A DNA stretch of 12,380 nucleotides from JBMNCR01 sp049366695 (GTDB lineage: Bacteria; Bacillota; Clostridia; Eubacteriales; Alkalibacteraceae), in contig JBMNCR010000104.1 of assembly GCA_049366695.1 (NCBI GenBank), positions 1 to 12,380 on the forward strand, in the 5' to 3' direction. Position 1 is the stretch's first letter. Every line of letters begins with the position of its first letter. The notes beneath the pieces are model-generated. The model did no database searches and was not told the DNA's origin. It saw only the letters and a program-made list of their open reading frames with translations. Shown in pieces: positions 6,204-12,380 of this stretch. Made by a program: the position numbers and the translations under genes.

Positions 6204-6546
6204 AAATAATAATTCTATAGTTGCTTTGTTTGATAAAGATGAAATAACAATAAAAAATGTGAATGATGTATTAGATATAATGGCAAATGTAAGCAGTATG
6301 AATTCTTATAAAATTGTTATATATAAAGAATCATTAAATGAATCATTTTTTGATTTAAAAACGAAGCTAGCTGGCGAAATATTACAAAAGCTTGTAAATT
6401 ATAATATGAAAATTGCAATCATTGGAAATTTTGAAGAGTATAATAGTAAAAGTCTACATGATTTTATTTTTGAATCTAATAATGGGAAACAAATATTTTT
6501 TAAAAGTACTTTAGAAGAAGGACTAATTAGTTTGCATAGTAGTTAA
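6190..6546 (+). CDS. DUF4180 domain protein
   Basis: The 118-residue product matches DUF4180 as I know it: an alpha/beta single-domain protein with DVLDIMANV, a YKIVIYKESLNESFFDLKT stretch, GEILQKLVNYNMKIAIIGNF and a closing SLHDFIFESNNGKQIFF segment. Proteins of this type are typically about 110-120 residues, cytoplasmic and uncharacterised, and often sit near stress or regulatory genes. No catalytic motif is evident. The start is GTG 6190 (TTG 6189 is the alternative phase but out of frame), preceded by AAGGGGAAG at 6174-6182. It is transcribed from the promoter at 6006 and ends at a hairpin at 6562-6589. The overlapping upstream open frame at 6100-6203 may be a coupled partner. Confidence 0.85.
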   Translation: MKINKNNNSIVALFDKDEITIKNVNDVLDIMANVSSMNSYKIVIYKESLNESFFDLKTKLAGEILQKLVNYNMKIAIIGNFEEYNSKSLHDFIFESNNGKQIFFKSTLEEGLISLHSS

Positions 6547-6561
6547 TGTGTGCAAATATAT

Positions 6562-6589
6562 AAAATCCTTTGTGAAAACAGAGGATTTT
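6562..6589. terminator. Bidirectional terminator between converging genes
   Basis: AAAATCCT (6562-6569) and AGGATTTT (6582-6589) are perfectly complementary around a 12-base loop. The T4 in each direction and its position between the stops of two converging genes support a shared terminator; the short stem makes it modest. Confidence 0.6.
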
Positions 6590-6600
6590 CATATAATACA

Positions 6601-6831
6601 CTATTTGTGTTTGTGAATTGAGTTTGTATTTTTGTTTTCAATAAACTTACTAGCCTTATCTACGGCCTTTCCAATTGAATGAGCGCCTTTTTCAGCTGCA
6701 TATTTGAGTAATTTTAATTTTGCAATGGCACTTTTGGCTTCGAAAATAGCAATTGATTTCAGCAAATCAGCAAGTTCTTCTTTTTCAGTTTTAGTTTCTT
6801 CTGAATTGTTAATATCTTTAAATTTATTCAT
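6601..6831 (-). CDS. Small helical protein of unknown function
   Basis: The 76-residue product is charged and almost wholly helical, with an acidic N-terminal third, a central EELADLLKSIAIFEAKSAIA helix and a basic C terminus ending in NTNSIHKHK. No signal peptide, membrane helix or cysteine is present, and I do not recognise a family. I chose ATG 6831 because AAGGTGGG lies seven bases upstream; the frame stays open further up but only overlaps the end of the preceding gene with no suitable start. It begins about 20 bases after the zinc-ribbon gene, so the two are likely cotranscribed. The repeated Ala/Lys/Leu pattern would suit a coiled-coil or protein-partner role. Confidence 0.65.
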   Translation of the reverse strand: MNKFKDINNSEETKTEKEELADLLKSIAIFEAKSAIAKLKLLKYAAEKGAHSIGKAVDKASKFIENKNTNSIHKHK

Positions 6832-6851
6832 ATTGCCCACCTTAAGAGTAT

Positions 6852-7217
6852 TTAAAAAGTAGTAATAAAAATTTTTCCATTTTCTTTTGTTCCCTTGAGA
6901 AGTTCGCAATGTCTTAGTACGGCAAATTGTGTTTCCAATTCCCATGGAGGTATATCTAAAGCATTTGCAATGGCACTTTTTTCAACTTTATTATTATCTT
7001 TTATGTAGTTATATATTTTTTTTTGTAATGCAGTGAGTCCTTCTGTACCAGAGTGTCCCATTGATTGTCTATTTTTTTTCGCAGAAGAAACTGCCATTGG
7101 GTCGCAAGGTTTAGGACGGTGTAATACGGCGATGTAACAATCCTCGCATAGATCCTGACCATAATATTTTGTTATTTCTTCTTCAGGGACTTCATTATTG
7201 CACATGGTGCATTTCAT
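6852..7217 (-). CDS. Zinc-ribbon protein with a C-terminal winged-helix-like region
   Basis: The 121-residue product starts with MKCTMCNNEV and has a second pair, LCEDCY, giving Cys3, Cys6, Cys24 and Cys27, a likely four-cysteine zinc site of LIM/ribbon type. Then comes RPKPCDPMAV, a segment I have seen in uncharacterised anaerobe proteins, and from about residue 60 LTALQKKIYNYIKDNNKVEKSAIANALDI..., which reads as a winged helix-turn-helix. A DNA-binding or metal-sensing regulator is plausible but inferred. ATG 7217 is preferred over the in-frame GTG at 7226 because GGAAG lies eight bases before the ATG and the GTG falls within that site. It heads a two-gene unit with the small helical protein. 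No clear promoter was found upstream. Confidence 0.75.
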   Translation of the reverse strand: MKCTMCNNEVPEEEITKYYGQDLCEDCYIAVLHRPKPCDPMAVSSAKKNRQSMGHSGTEGLTALQKKIYNYIKDNNKVEKSAIANALDIPPWELETQFAVLRHCELLKGTKENGKIFITTF

Positions 7218-7690
7218 TAATATCACTTCCAGATTTTTTAAATTATATACTTTATTATTATAACATAATTTTTATGTAATAATATGCGTTATTTTGCAAT
7301 ATATACGGTAATTTCATAAAAAAATTAATATGTAAGAATAATAGATTACATAATAGAGAGATATATATTTTATATAGCTATTTGTTATAATAAGTGGTTT
7401 TGTAAAGATTTGTAAAATACTATGATAAAAATAGTGTTGGGATATAAAATATATGATTATTTAATATCAAAATATTGTATTGAGGATTTAATAGAATAAT
7501 ATAGCTTTTATTAAGATATAACTAATAATTATGTAAAAAAATGGAAAGTTGTCTTTATGATTGCTTATGATGCCACTGTATATACAAAAGATATTAGCAA
7601 ATATTGTTATTAGTGTTATTTAGTTAAATGAAATGGCATGTAAAAATTGAATAATAATATTATAAATAAGTAGGAATTACAATAATAATG

Positions 7691-7719
7691 TTGACAAAGC
7701 TTTGAATATGTGATTAAAT
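7691..7719 (+). promoter_or_regulatory. Possible promoter in the gene-free region
   Basis: A consensus TTGACA (7691-7696) is followed after 17 bases by TTAAAT (7714-7719), a weaker -10. It would transcribe toward the MFS gene, with a small RNA or a relic gene as the alternative target. Confidence 0.35.
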
Positions 7720-7988
7720 TAAGTGCAATTAAAATATAGCGCGTTAAAAATTATTAAGAAGTCATCTTATTAAAGAACCGTAAAATGATATGGCTTTTGT
7801 TTTAGTAAATAATAGGATAAATGACGCAATAACAATGATTTCGCAGTAATATTCTCAGTACAGAGTTAGATGACGTCGATTTAAAAGATAATAGCTATAT
7901 GGTAAAATGCACCATATGGAATTTGTAACATTAAGTATAAATATGGAAAATTATAATATTATAACAAAAAAAATATTACAAAATTATG

Positions 7989-8017
7989 TTGACTTAAATA
8001 GAGATTTGTCGTATAAT
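7989..8017 (+). promoter_or_regulatory. Strong sigma-A promoter of the MFS transcript
   Basis: TTGACT (7989-7994), 17-base spacer, perfect TATAAT (8012-8017). Transcription would begin near 8024, giving a leader of about 255 bases before the MFS start, with stem-loops at 8071-8089 and 8090-8106. Just beyond the start is an AACGCGTT palindrome (8042-8049) that could be an operator. Confidence 0.7.
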
Positions 8018-8246
8018 AAATTAATCGCAGTTAAATTGTAAAACGCGTTATAATTATAAAAGGGGATTCAAAAGTATATTCAATACTTTAACCTATTTTA
8101 AAGGTTGTTGTTTCAAGAAATTAAGGACATATCATTTGTATGTGATTTACACTTTTTTAAATATATACTAAGAAATGTGGTAATAACTCCCTTGTTGTGT
8201 ACTTAAAAATATATTAAAGCTTGCCTATAACAAGTGGAGATATTTA

Positions 8247-8282
8247 ATGGTAAGTAAAAAATTAGAAAGAGGTGTAAAATGA
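8247..8282 (+). CDS. Leader peptide (11 residues) overlapping the MFS start
   Basis: ATG 8247 has a good ribosome binding site (GTGGAG, 8234-8239, seven bases upstream) and encodes MVSKKLERGVK before TGA 8280-8282. The stop overlaps the MFS ATG in an ATGA arrangement, and the MFS ribosome binding site (AGAGGTG, 8268-8274) lies inside this frame. Ribosomes translating it would keep that site open and reinitiate at the MFS start. Leader peptides of this kind sometimes control drug-efflux genes by ribosome stalling; here the sequence shows only the coupling. It could be chance, since the frame is short. Confidence 0.5.
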   Translation: MVSKKLERGVK

Positions 8283-9439
8283 AAAAAAGTGGGTTTTTAA
8301 AAGTAGCGGTATTATCTGTATTTTTTATTCAAATGGGGATTGGTACAATTACGCCAGCAATTGCTAGTATTGCGGCAGCTTTTCCTGATATTCCATTTAC
8401 AACGTTATTATTAGTATCTACATTACCTACATTGTTATCAGTTCCAGCTACACTATTATCAGGTAGACTTGCAGGAAGTGTAGTAAAATACAAGACGATT
8501 CTAGTAGTTGGTATGGTTCTATTTCTAGGTGGTGGAGTTGCACCATACTTTATTCAGGATTTTACTACAATTTTAATTTTTAGAGGGATCTTTGGTGTTG
8601 GATTAGGTCTTGTAATGCCTTTAGGTGCTGCCCTAATTATTGCTTTCTTCGATGGTGAAGTGAGAGCTCAAATGATGGGGATGAGCAATGTTATTGCAAA
8701 TGTTGGTGGAATTTTGTTTCAACTTTTAGGTGGACTTGCAGCATCTGCAATGTGGGGATATTCATTCTTAGTTCATGGTATTGGTGCTGTAACATTAATC
8801 CTAGTACTTTTCTTACCAGAACCAGAAAAACCACCCGTACCTCAAGGTGGTGAAGCTGCTCCAAAGATGCCAGGAGTTGTATATGGATATGCAGCTGCAA
8901 TGTTGGTAATAATGATGTTGAACTACCCATTGTTAGTAAATATGTCTAGTGTTATTGAAGCAGGTGGTATGGGTAATGCTGCAACAGCTGCATTGGTTTT
9001 GACAATGTTTACTGTAGGCGGTATGTTAGCAGGATTCGTATTTGCTAAAATATTTGGAATGTTTAAACAAAATACTTTAGCAGTAGGATTGCTTTTAATA
9101 TCATTAGGTATGGTTTGTATGGCATTTGGAAACTCAATAATATTTATGTATGCAGCAGCTACTTCAGCTGGTATTGGTTTTAGTTTTATAATGCCTACAA
9201 TATTTATGGCAATAGGAGCTAGTGTTCCTGGTCCACAAGTAGCAGTTGCTTCCGGTTTGGTAGTAGCAGCTATGAATGTTGGTGGTTTTGTTTCCGCATA
9301 TTTCTTTGCTTTTCTTGCAGGAATATTAGGACAAACTGGTTCGCTAAGATTTCCATTCTTTGTTGGAATGATTTGTTTCGCAGTTGCAGCGGTAGGATAT
9401 ATTATTATGAAGCCCAAAGACAAACAAGTTCAAGCATAA
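8279..9439 (+). CDS. Major facilitator superfamily transporter
   Basis: The 386-residue product is an integral membrane protein with about 12 hydrophobic helices in two halves, split near residues 180-200 by a hydrophilic loop (EPEKPPVPQGGEAAPKMP). The first half has MGIGTITPAIASIAAAFPDIP, then SGRLAGSVVKYKT between helices 2 and 3, which resembles the MFS loop 2-3 motif, and FRGIFGVGLGLVMPLGAALI in helix 4-5, like the drug-antiporter family. It probably exchanges a small molecule for protons; the substrate cannot be read from the sequence. Its base composition is less AT-rich than its neighbours, which may reflect membrane-protein codon choice or a different origin. It is transcribed alone from 7989, with leader peptide coupling, to the terminator at 9477. 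Confidence 0.93.
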   Translation: MKKSGFLKVAVLSVFFIQMGIGTITPAIASIAAAFPDIPFTTLLLVSTLPTLLSVPATLLSGRLAGSVVKYKTILVVGMVLFLGGGVAPYFIQDFTTILIFRGIFGVGLGLVMPLGAALIIAFFDGEVRAQMMGMSNVIANVGGILFQLLGGLAASAMWGYSFLVHGIGAVTLILVLFLPEPEKPPVPQGGEAAPKMPGVVYGYAAAMLVIMMLNYPLLVNMSSVIEAGGMGNAATAALVLTMFTVGGMLAGFVFAKIFGMFKQNTLAVGLLLISLGMVCMAFGNSIIFMYAAATSAGIGFSFIMPTIFMAIGASVPGPQVAVASGLVVAAMNVGGFVSAYFFAFLAGILGQTGSLRFPFFVGMICFAVAAVGYIIMKPKDKQVQA

Positions 9440-9448
9440 ACTTACTAA

Positions 9449-9476
9449 AGTAAATTTATTAAGGTAAATTTATTAT
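9449..9476 (+). repeat. Short tandem repeat after the MFS gene
   Basis: AAGTAAATTTATTA is followed directly by AGGTAAATTTATTA, 14-base units with one difference, just before the terminator. Probably a simple slippage product. Confidence 0.5.
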
Positions 9477-9519
9477 AAAGCTCCCAATTTTATTGCTATC
9501 AAATTGGGAGCTTTTTTTT
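9477..9519 (+). terminator. Intrinsic terminator of the MFS gene
   Basis: AAAGCTCCCAATTT (9477-9490) pairs perfectly with AAATTGGGAGCTTT (9501-9514) around a 10-base loop, followed by a run of T to 9519. This is the clearest intrinsic terminator in the window. Confidence 0.95.
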
Positions 9520-9520
9520 A

Positions 9521-9548
9521 TTGACAAGTTTTTTCTATGTATTATGTT
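9521..9548 (+). promoter_or_regulatory. Possible promoter directly after the terminator
   Basis: A consensus TTGACA (9521-9526) is followed after 16 bases by TATGTT (9543-9548). It would transcribe the relic-like frame at 9561-9723. Confidence 0.4.
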
Positions 9549-9560
9549 AATTTGTTGGTA

Positions 9561-9723
9561 ATGGTAAGGGAAAAAGTGTATCAATTTAGATGGCTGTGGG
9601 AAATTAAACTTTGAACCTCTTGATTTTATGGATAATGAAGTTATATGGTGGTTATGTACGCTAGATAAAACAATGGATAGAGAGTCATTATTGATTAAGA
9701 AGTTTGGAGTATTATTAAGTTGA
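9561..9723 (+). pseudogene. Relic-like open frame, probably frameshifted
   Basis: ATG 9561 reads only 17 codons (MVREKVYQFRW...). A neighbouring frame from 9568 is open for 51 codons and looks protein-like, with INLDGCGKLNFEPLDFM and later NEVIWWLCTLDKTMDRE, ending at TGA 9721. Removing one A from the A5 run at 9571-9575 would join the ATG to that frame, giving about 53 residues. No good ribosome binding site precedes it and I do not recognise a family, so a decayed gene remnant or chance opening are both possible. Confidence 0.3.
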
Positions 9724-9799
9724 ATTAAAGAATTTAAGAAAGTGAAGCATATTCGCGTTCGGATATACACACTGCATTAAATAAAATTATCTAAAGTTA

Positions 9800-9828
9800 T
9801 TGAAATATGTTGCTAATAATAATATAAT
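9800..9828 (+). promoter_or_regulatory. Promoter of the ABC-permease-TetR operon
   Basis: TTGAAA (9800-9805), 17-base spacer and a perfect TATAAT (9823-9828). Transcription would start near 9835, just ahead of the dyad at 9840-9852. A TTGACA at 9833-9838 could be a second -35 but has no -10 at the right distance. Confidence 0.65.
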
Positions 9829-9839
9829 GAACTTGACAG

Positions 9840-9852
9840 ACCGACCGTCGGT
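9840..9852. promoter_or_regulatory. TetR-type operator at the operon start site
   Basis: ACCGAC-C-GTCGGT is a perfect dyad around one central base, strikingly GC-rich in AT-rich surroundings. Sites of the GACCGACnGTCGGTC kind are known targets of many TetR-family repressors. It lies between the -10 element and the ribosome binding site, where a bound repressor would block initiation. The operon's third gene encodes a TetR protein, so autoregulation is the natural inference. Confidence 0.7.
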
Positions 9853-9871
9853 TGGTGAAAGGAGGAGTAAT

Positions 9872-10753
9872 GTGATTAAAGTAAAGAACTTAACCCAAGT
9901 TTATAAAAGTGGCAAAGGAATTTTTGATGTTTCCTTCGAAATTAAAGAGGGGGAAGTATTTGGATTTCTGGGTCCAAATGGTGCTGGAAAAACAACTGCA
10001 ATAAGAAATCTTATGGGGTTTGTAAATGCTTCAAAAGGTGAAGCATTTATTAATGGACTCAATTGTCGTACTGATGCCGCTAAACTTCAGGAGATAATAG
10101 GATATCTTCCGGGAGAAATGGCATTCTTTGAAAATATGACTGGAATAGAATTTCTCGAGTTTATGGGTCATATGAGACGTACGAAAAATATTACTAGAAG
10201 AGATGAATTAATTGAGTTATTTGATATTGACACTAAAAGTAAAATAAAAAAAATGTCTAAAGGAATGAAACAAAAGATTGGAATTATCACAGCATTTATG
10301 CATGATCCTCAGATTTTAATACTTGATGAACCTACAAGTGGACTTGATCCATTTATGCAAAATGTGTTTATAAAGCTTATAGAAGAAGAAAAAAATAAAG
10401 GCAAAACTATAATGATGTCTACTCATATTTTTGAAGAAGTTCAAAGAAGTTGTGATAGAGCAGGAATTATAAGAGAGGGTATTTTAGTAGCCACAGAAGA
10501 TATAAAATCATTAAATGAAATGAATAAAAAGCGATTTGAAATTATTTTACATGATGCTAAAGATATGGAAAAACTAATTTCTTCAGGTTATCAGGTAGAT
10601 CAAGTAGATGGTTTAATGATTGTTATTGAACAAAGTGGAAGATATGATGATTTTTTTAAGTTGCTTTCAACATGTAATATAAAGAGTTTTGATGTTAAGC
10701 ATCAGTCGTTAGAGGAAATATTTATGAAATATTATGGAAAGGAAGGTGTATAG
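9872..10753 (+). CDS. ABC exporter ATP-binding protein
   Basis: The 293-residue product is the cytoplasmic ATPase of an ABC-2 type exporter. It has Walker A GPNGAGKTT (34-42), a Q-loop region reading GYLPGE (78-82; glycine and glutamate in place of the usual glutamine), a degenerate signature MSKGMKQK (127-134), Walker B ILILDEP (148-154), a D-loop SGLD and switch His185 in STHIFEE. Residues after about 215 form the extra C-terminal domain common in drug- and antibiotic-resistance ABC subunits. GTG 9872 is chosen because a perfect AAAGGAGG (9858-9865) lies six bases upstream. An upstream extension in the same frame begins at a TTG and would read through the operator, so it is rejected. The permease gene starts two bases after the stop. 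Function is likely export of a drug, peptide or lipid-like compound. Confidence 0.92.
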   Translation: MIKVKNLTQVYKSGKGIFDVSFEIKEGEVFGFLGPNGAGKTTAIRNLMGFVNASKGEAFINGLNCRTDAAKLQEIIGYLPGEMAFFENMTGIEFLEFMGHMRRTKNITRRDELIELFDIDTKSKIKKMSKGMKQKIGIITAFMHDPQILILDEPTSGLDPFMQNVFIKLIEEEKNKGKTIMMSTHIFEEVQRSCDRAGIIREGILVATEDIKSLNEMNKKRFEIILHDAKDMEKLISSGYQVDQVDGLMIVIEQSGRYDDFFKLLSTCNIKSFDVKHQSLEEIFMKYYGKEGV

Positions 10754-10754
10754 G

Positions 10755-11555
10755 ATGAATTATACATTGTTTAAAGCAAGTTTTAAATCAAATAGAATTT
10801 TGATGATTGTAATAAGCCTAGTTCTTCTTATGTATTCTTCAATTATGATATATATGTTTGATCCAGAAAATGTTAACTTAATTGCAGATATGATGAAACT
10901 TTTTCCAGAAGGATTTGGAAATGCTTTTGGTTTTAATCAAATATCTACTGATCTTACATCACATATTGGATCATACCTGTATGGATTTATATTTATAGCA
11001 TTTCCAATGATCTATGTTATAGTGGTGGCTAATAATTTAGTAGCTAAGCATGTTGATAGAGGTTCGATGTCATATTTACTAGCAACACCTAATACACGGT
11101 TTAAAATAGTTTTTACTCAAGCAATATTTTTAATATCTAGTATAACTTTATTATTTGTTATTCAGGTGATTTTAGGCATACTGATATCTAAGGCTATTCA
11201 TAATGGTTATTTAGAAGTTTGGAAATATATACAAATAAATATTATTACGATGCTTGTTTTTTATGTTTTAAGTGGTATTAGTTTTCTTGCATCATGTTTT
11301 TTTAATGAATCTAGTAAATCATTAAGTATAGGGATAAGTGTTCCTATGGCTTTTTTAATCATAAAAATGTTATCTGCAACATCATCTGATTTAGAATTTT
11401 TAAAGAATTTTTCATTATATACATTTATTGATGTAGAGAAAATTCTATCAAGTTCTACGTATACACTTAATGTATCATTAATTTTATTAGCAATGGCAAT
11501 AGTGATATATAGTGCAGCTATCTATATATTCAATAAAAGGAGTTTAATACTTTGA
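10755..11555 (+). CDS. ABC-2 type exporter permease
   Basis: The 266-residue product has about six membrane helices: near residues 15-35 (RILMIVISLVLLMYSSIMIYM), 80-105, 125-145, 165-190, 195-215 and 235-258. A sizeable loop after helix 1 contains DMMKLFPEGFGNAFGF, a pattern I associate with the permeases of small clostridial ABC-TetR exporter operons. A short loop GSMSYLLATPNTRFKI precedes helix 3 and resembles the coupling segment that contacts the ATPase. ATG 10755 follows AAGGTG (10743-10748), one base beyond the ATPase stop; a longer start at 10734 lies inside the ATPase gene and has no good ribosome binding site. One permease gene means a homodimer is likely. The substrate is unknown. 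Confidence 0.88.
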   Translation: MNYTLFKASFKSNRILMIVISLVLLMYSSIMIYMFDPENVNLIADMMKLFPEGFGNAFGFNQISTDLTSHIGSYLYGFIFIAFPMIYVIVVANNLVAKHVDRGSMSYLLATPNTRFKIVFTQAIFLISSITLLFVIQVILGILISKAIHNGYLEVWKYIQINIITMLVFYVLSGISFLASCFFNESSKSLSIGISVPMAFLIIKMLSATSSDLEFLKNFSLYTFIDVEKILSSSTYTLNVSLILLAMAIVIYSAAIYIFNKRSLIL

Positions 11556-11556
11556 A

Positions 11557-12252
11557 ATGGAATTTAATAAAGATGTAAAGACAAGAATACTTGATGTAGC
11601 ATATGATTTGTTTTCTACAAAAGGATTTGAAAAGACGACGATTAATAATATTGTAAATGCTGCGTATTGCTCAAAAGGTGGCTTTTATCACCATTTTAGT
11701 TCTAAAGATGAAGTGCTTGAAAAAATGATGATAGGATATATTGATGGGCTTAATAAACAATATAAAAATTTAATAGAGCAAGATAAAGATATATTTGAAA
11801 TTTTAAGCAATATTGTGAGTGAAATTAATGAGATAAAAAAAATGCAATTTGGCAACTGGCCTAAGTTAATGAGAATACTTACTTGTAAAGATAATGGTAT
11901 TGTAATAAAAAAAATGGCTGATGAGTTTGAACAAATAACTGTAAATGTATATATAAAAATTTTTGAACGTGGTAATAAAGAAGGGACATTTAGAATTAAG
12001 TATCCTAAGTTTCTTTCTGGACTTTGGACTAGAGAGGTATTGAGAATATATGAAGAAGCTAATAAAGTAGTTCTTAATGAAAAACATAATAATCTTGATG
12101 AATTTAAAGAGCTACTTGATTTTAGCGAAGTATTTTTAAATAAATCTTTAGATAGTTCGAAAGGAAAAGTTTTTATTAAAGCACCTATGTTGGATTATAT
12201 TAATAAGGCTATAAAAAGATATGATGAAATTAGGAGTATAGAGTCTAAATGA
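11557..12252 (+). CDS. TetR family transcriptional regulator
   Basis: The 231-residue product starts with a TetR DNA-binding domain: TRILDVAYDLFSTKGFEKTT (helix 1), INNIVNAAYCSKGGFYHHFSSKDEVL (helix-turn-helix with the GGFYHHF signature). Residues 60-231 form the variable helical ligand-binding and dimer domain. As the last gene of the exporter operon it is the obvious candidate to bind the dyad at 9840-9852 and release it when the exported compound or a related ligand is present. The ATG comes one base after the permease stop. Its best ribosome binding site, AAAGGAG (11536-11542), is 14 bases away, longer than usual, so translation may depend on coupling from the permease and give less regulator than exporter. 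Confidence 0.93.
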   Translation: MEFNKDVKTRILDVAYDLFSTKGFEKTTINNIVNAAYCSKGGFYHHFSSKDEVLEKMMIGYIDGLNKQYKNLIEQDKDIFEILSNIVSEINEIKKMQFGNWPKLMRILTCKDNGIVIKKMADEFEQITVNVYIKIFERGNKEGTFRIKYPKFLSGLWTREVLRIYEEANKVVLNEKHNNLDEFKELLDFSEVFLNKSLDSSKGKVFIKAPMLDYINKAIKRYDEIRSIESK

Positions 12253-12380
12253 TTTTCTGCTTTTTTACAGTGTAGTAGTACAGCAAAATCATATGATGAA
12301 AGAAAAGAAGTTAATATAAAGCTGTCATAGACTACATAAGAAAGTTTAGAGCAAAGTTTTAATACAATCTCAAACACGCT
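12253..12380. other. Downstream end of the window; possible weak terminator
   Basis: GATTTT (12251-12256) and AAAATC (12285-12290) could form an imperfect hairpin, with a T6 run inside the left part, but it is not a clean terminator. The rest, to 12380, has no frame with a ribosome binding site. A 60-codon - strand frame overlaps the TetR end and looks like a shadow. Confidence 0.3.

Larger units (their letters stand above)
7218..8246. other. AT-rich 1-kb region with no recognisable gene
   Basis: About 1 kb separates the zinc-ribbon gene from the MFS leader peptide. Both strands are broken by frequent stops. Visible items are two + strand promoters (7691-7719 and 7989-8017), a few short frames, and small hairpins (ATATGGT/ACCATAT at 7897-7917, AAAGTAT/ATACTTT at 8071-8089, AACCT/AGGTT at 8090-8106). 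Short open frames at 7557-7613 (beginning MIAYDATVYTKDI) and 7832-7921 (containing ELDDVDLKDNSYMVKC) could be gene relics, but I cannot identify them. No CRISPR, tRNA or known riboswitch was recognised. Confidence 0.55.
9440..9871. other. Gap between the MFS gene and the ABC operon
   Basis: It contains the tandem repeat, the terminator (9477-9519), a possible promoter (9521-9548), the relic-like frame (9561-9723), and the ABC operon promoter with its operator (9800-9852). The stretch 9724-9799 holds nothing I recognise. Confidence 0.6.

Noticed and set aside
6601..6945. Longer version of the small helical protein
   Set aside because: The first 38 codons overlap the end of the zinc-ribbon gene in another frame; AAGGTGGG before ATG 6831 marks the true start.
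7218..8246. CRISPR array or known riboswitch in the gene-free region
   Set aside because: No regularly spaced repeats and no recognisable aptamer core are present; only small hairpins and A/T runs.
8691..9423. Minus-strand open frames opposite the MFS gene
   Set aside because: They are antisense shadows with low-complexity composition produced by the codon pattern of a membrane protein.
9459..9770. Minus-strand open frame of about 100 codons after the MFS gene
   Set aside because: It passes through the intrinsic terminator hairpin, has no ribosome binding site and is antisense to the more protein-like frame at 9568.
9800..9871. N-terminal extension of the ABC ATPase from a TTG
   Set aside because: The extension would translate the promoter -10 and the operator. 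A perfect AAAGGAGG lies just before GTG 9872, where the family's sequence begins.

Overview
The window is AT-rich, with poly-A/T spacers, strong AGGAGG-type ribosome binding sites and canonical TTGACA/TATAAT promoters. It looks like the chromosome of a low-GC anaerobic Firmicute of the Clostridia. The surface-protein tail (HCSDY motif, membrane anchor, Lys-rich end), the Rpn/PDDEXK nuclease gene and the selD-mnmH pair suggest something near Lachnospirales/Cellulosilyticum, but the taxon is inferred from protein style only.

Layout. 1-257: 3' end of a membrane-anchored surface protein, followed by a large bidirectional terminator. 375-1661: an Rpn-family nuclease gene, preceded by a diverged copy of its own 3' end and followed by three consecutive inverted repeats. 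1900-4168: promoter, selD and mnmH (selU), a selenium module for 2-selenouridine in tRNA, ending in a hairpin. 4184-5774 (minus): a DUF2164 protein and, upstream of it, a CcdA-TlpA fusion for transmembrane thiol reduction. 6006-6589: strong promoter, a possible frameshifted mini-gene, a DUF4180 protein and a terminator. 6601-7217 (minus): a two-gene unit of a small helical protein and a zinc-ribbon/winged-helix-like protein. 7218-8246: about 1 kb without a recognisable gene. 8247-9519: leader peptide, MFS transporter and a textbook terminator. 9521-9799: a promoter and a relic-like open frame. 9800-12252: an ABC exporter operon (ATPase, permease, TetR regulator) with a TetR-type operator at the predicted transcription start. 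12253-12380: nothing recognised.

How the genes work together. SelD makes selenophosphate and MnmH uses it to change 2-thiouridine to 2-selenouridine at the tRNA wobble base. CcdA-TlpA carries reducing power across the membrane. The last operon looks like a self-regulated export or resistance module: the TetR protein encoded third probably binds the dyad at the operon's start site. Most of the window is ordinary chromosome. The points that most deserve a second look are the broken or frameshifted small ORF before the DUF4180 gene, the ATGA-coupled leader peptide of the MFS gene, the rpn-tail repeat with the hairpin cluster, and the TetR operator architecture. I see no convincing large undescribed system.
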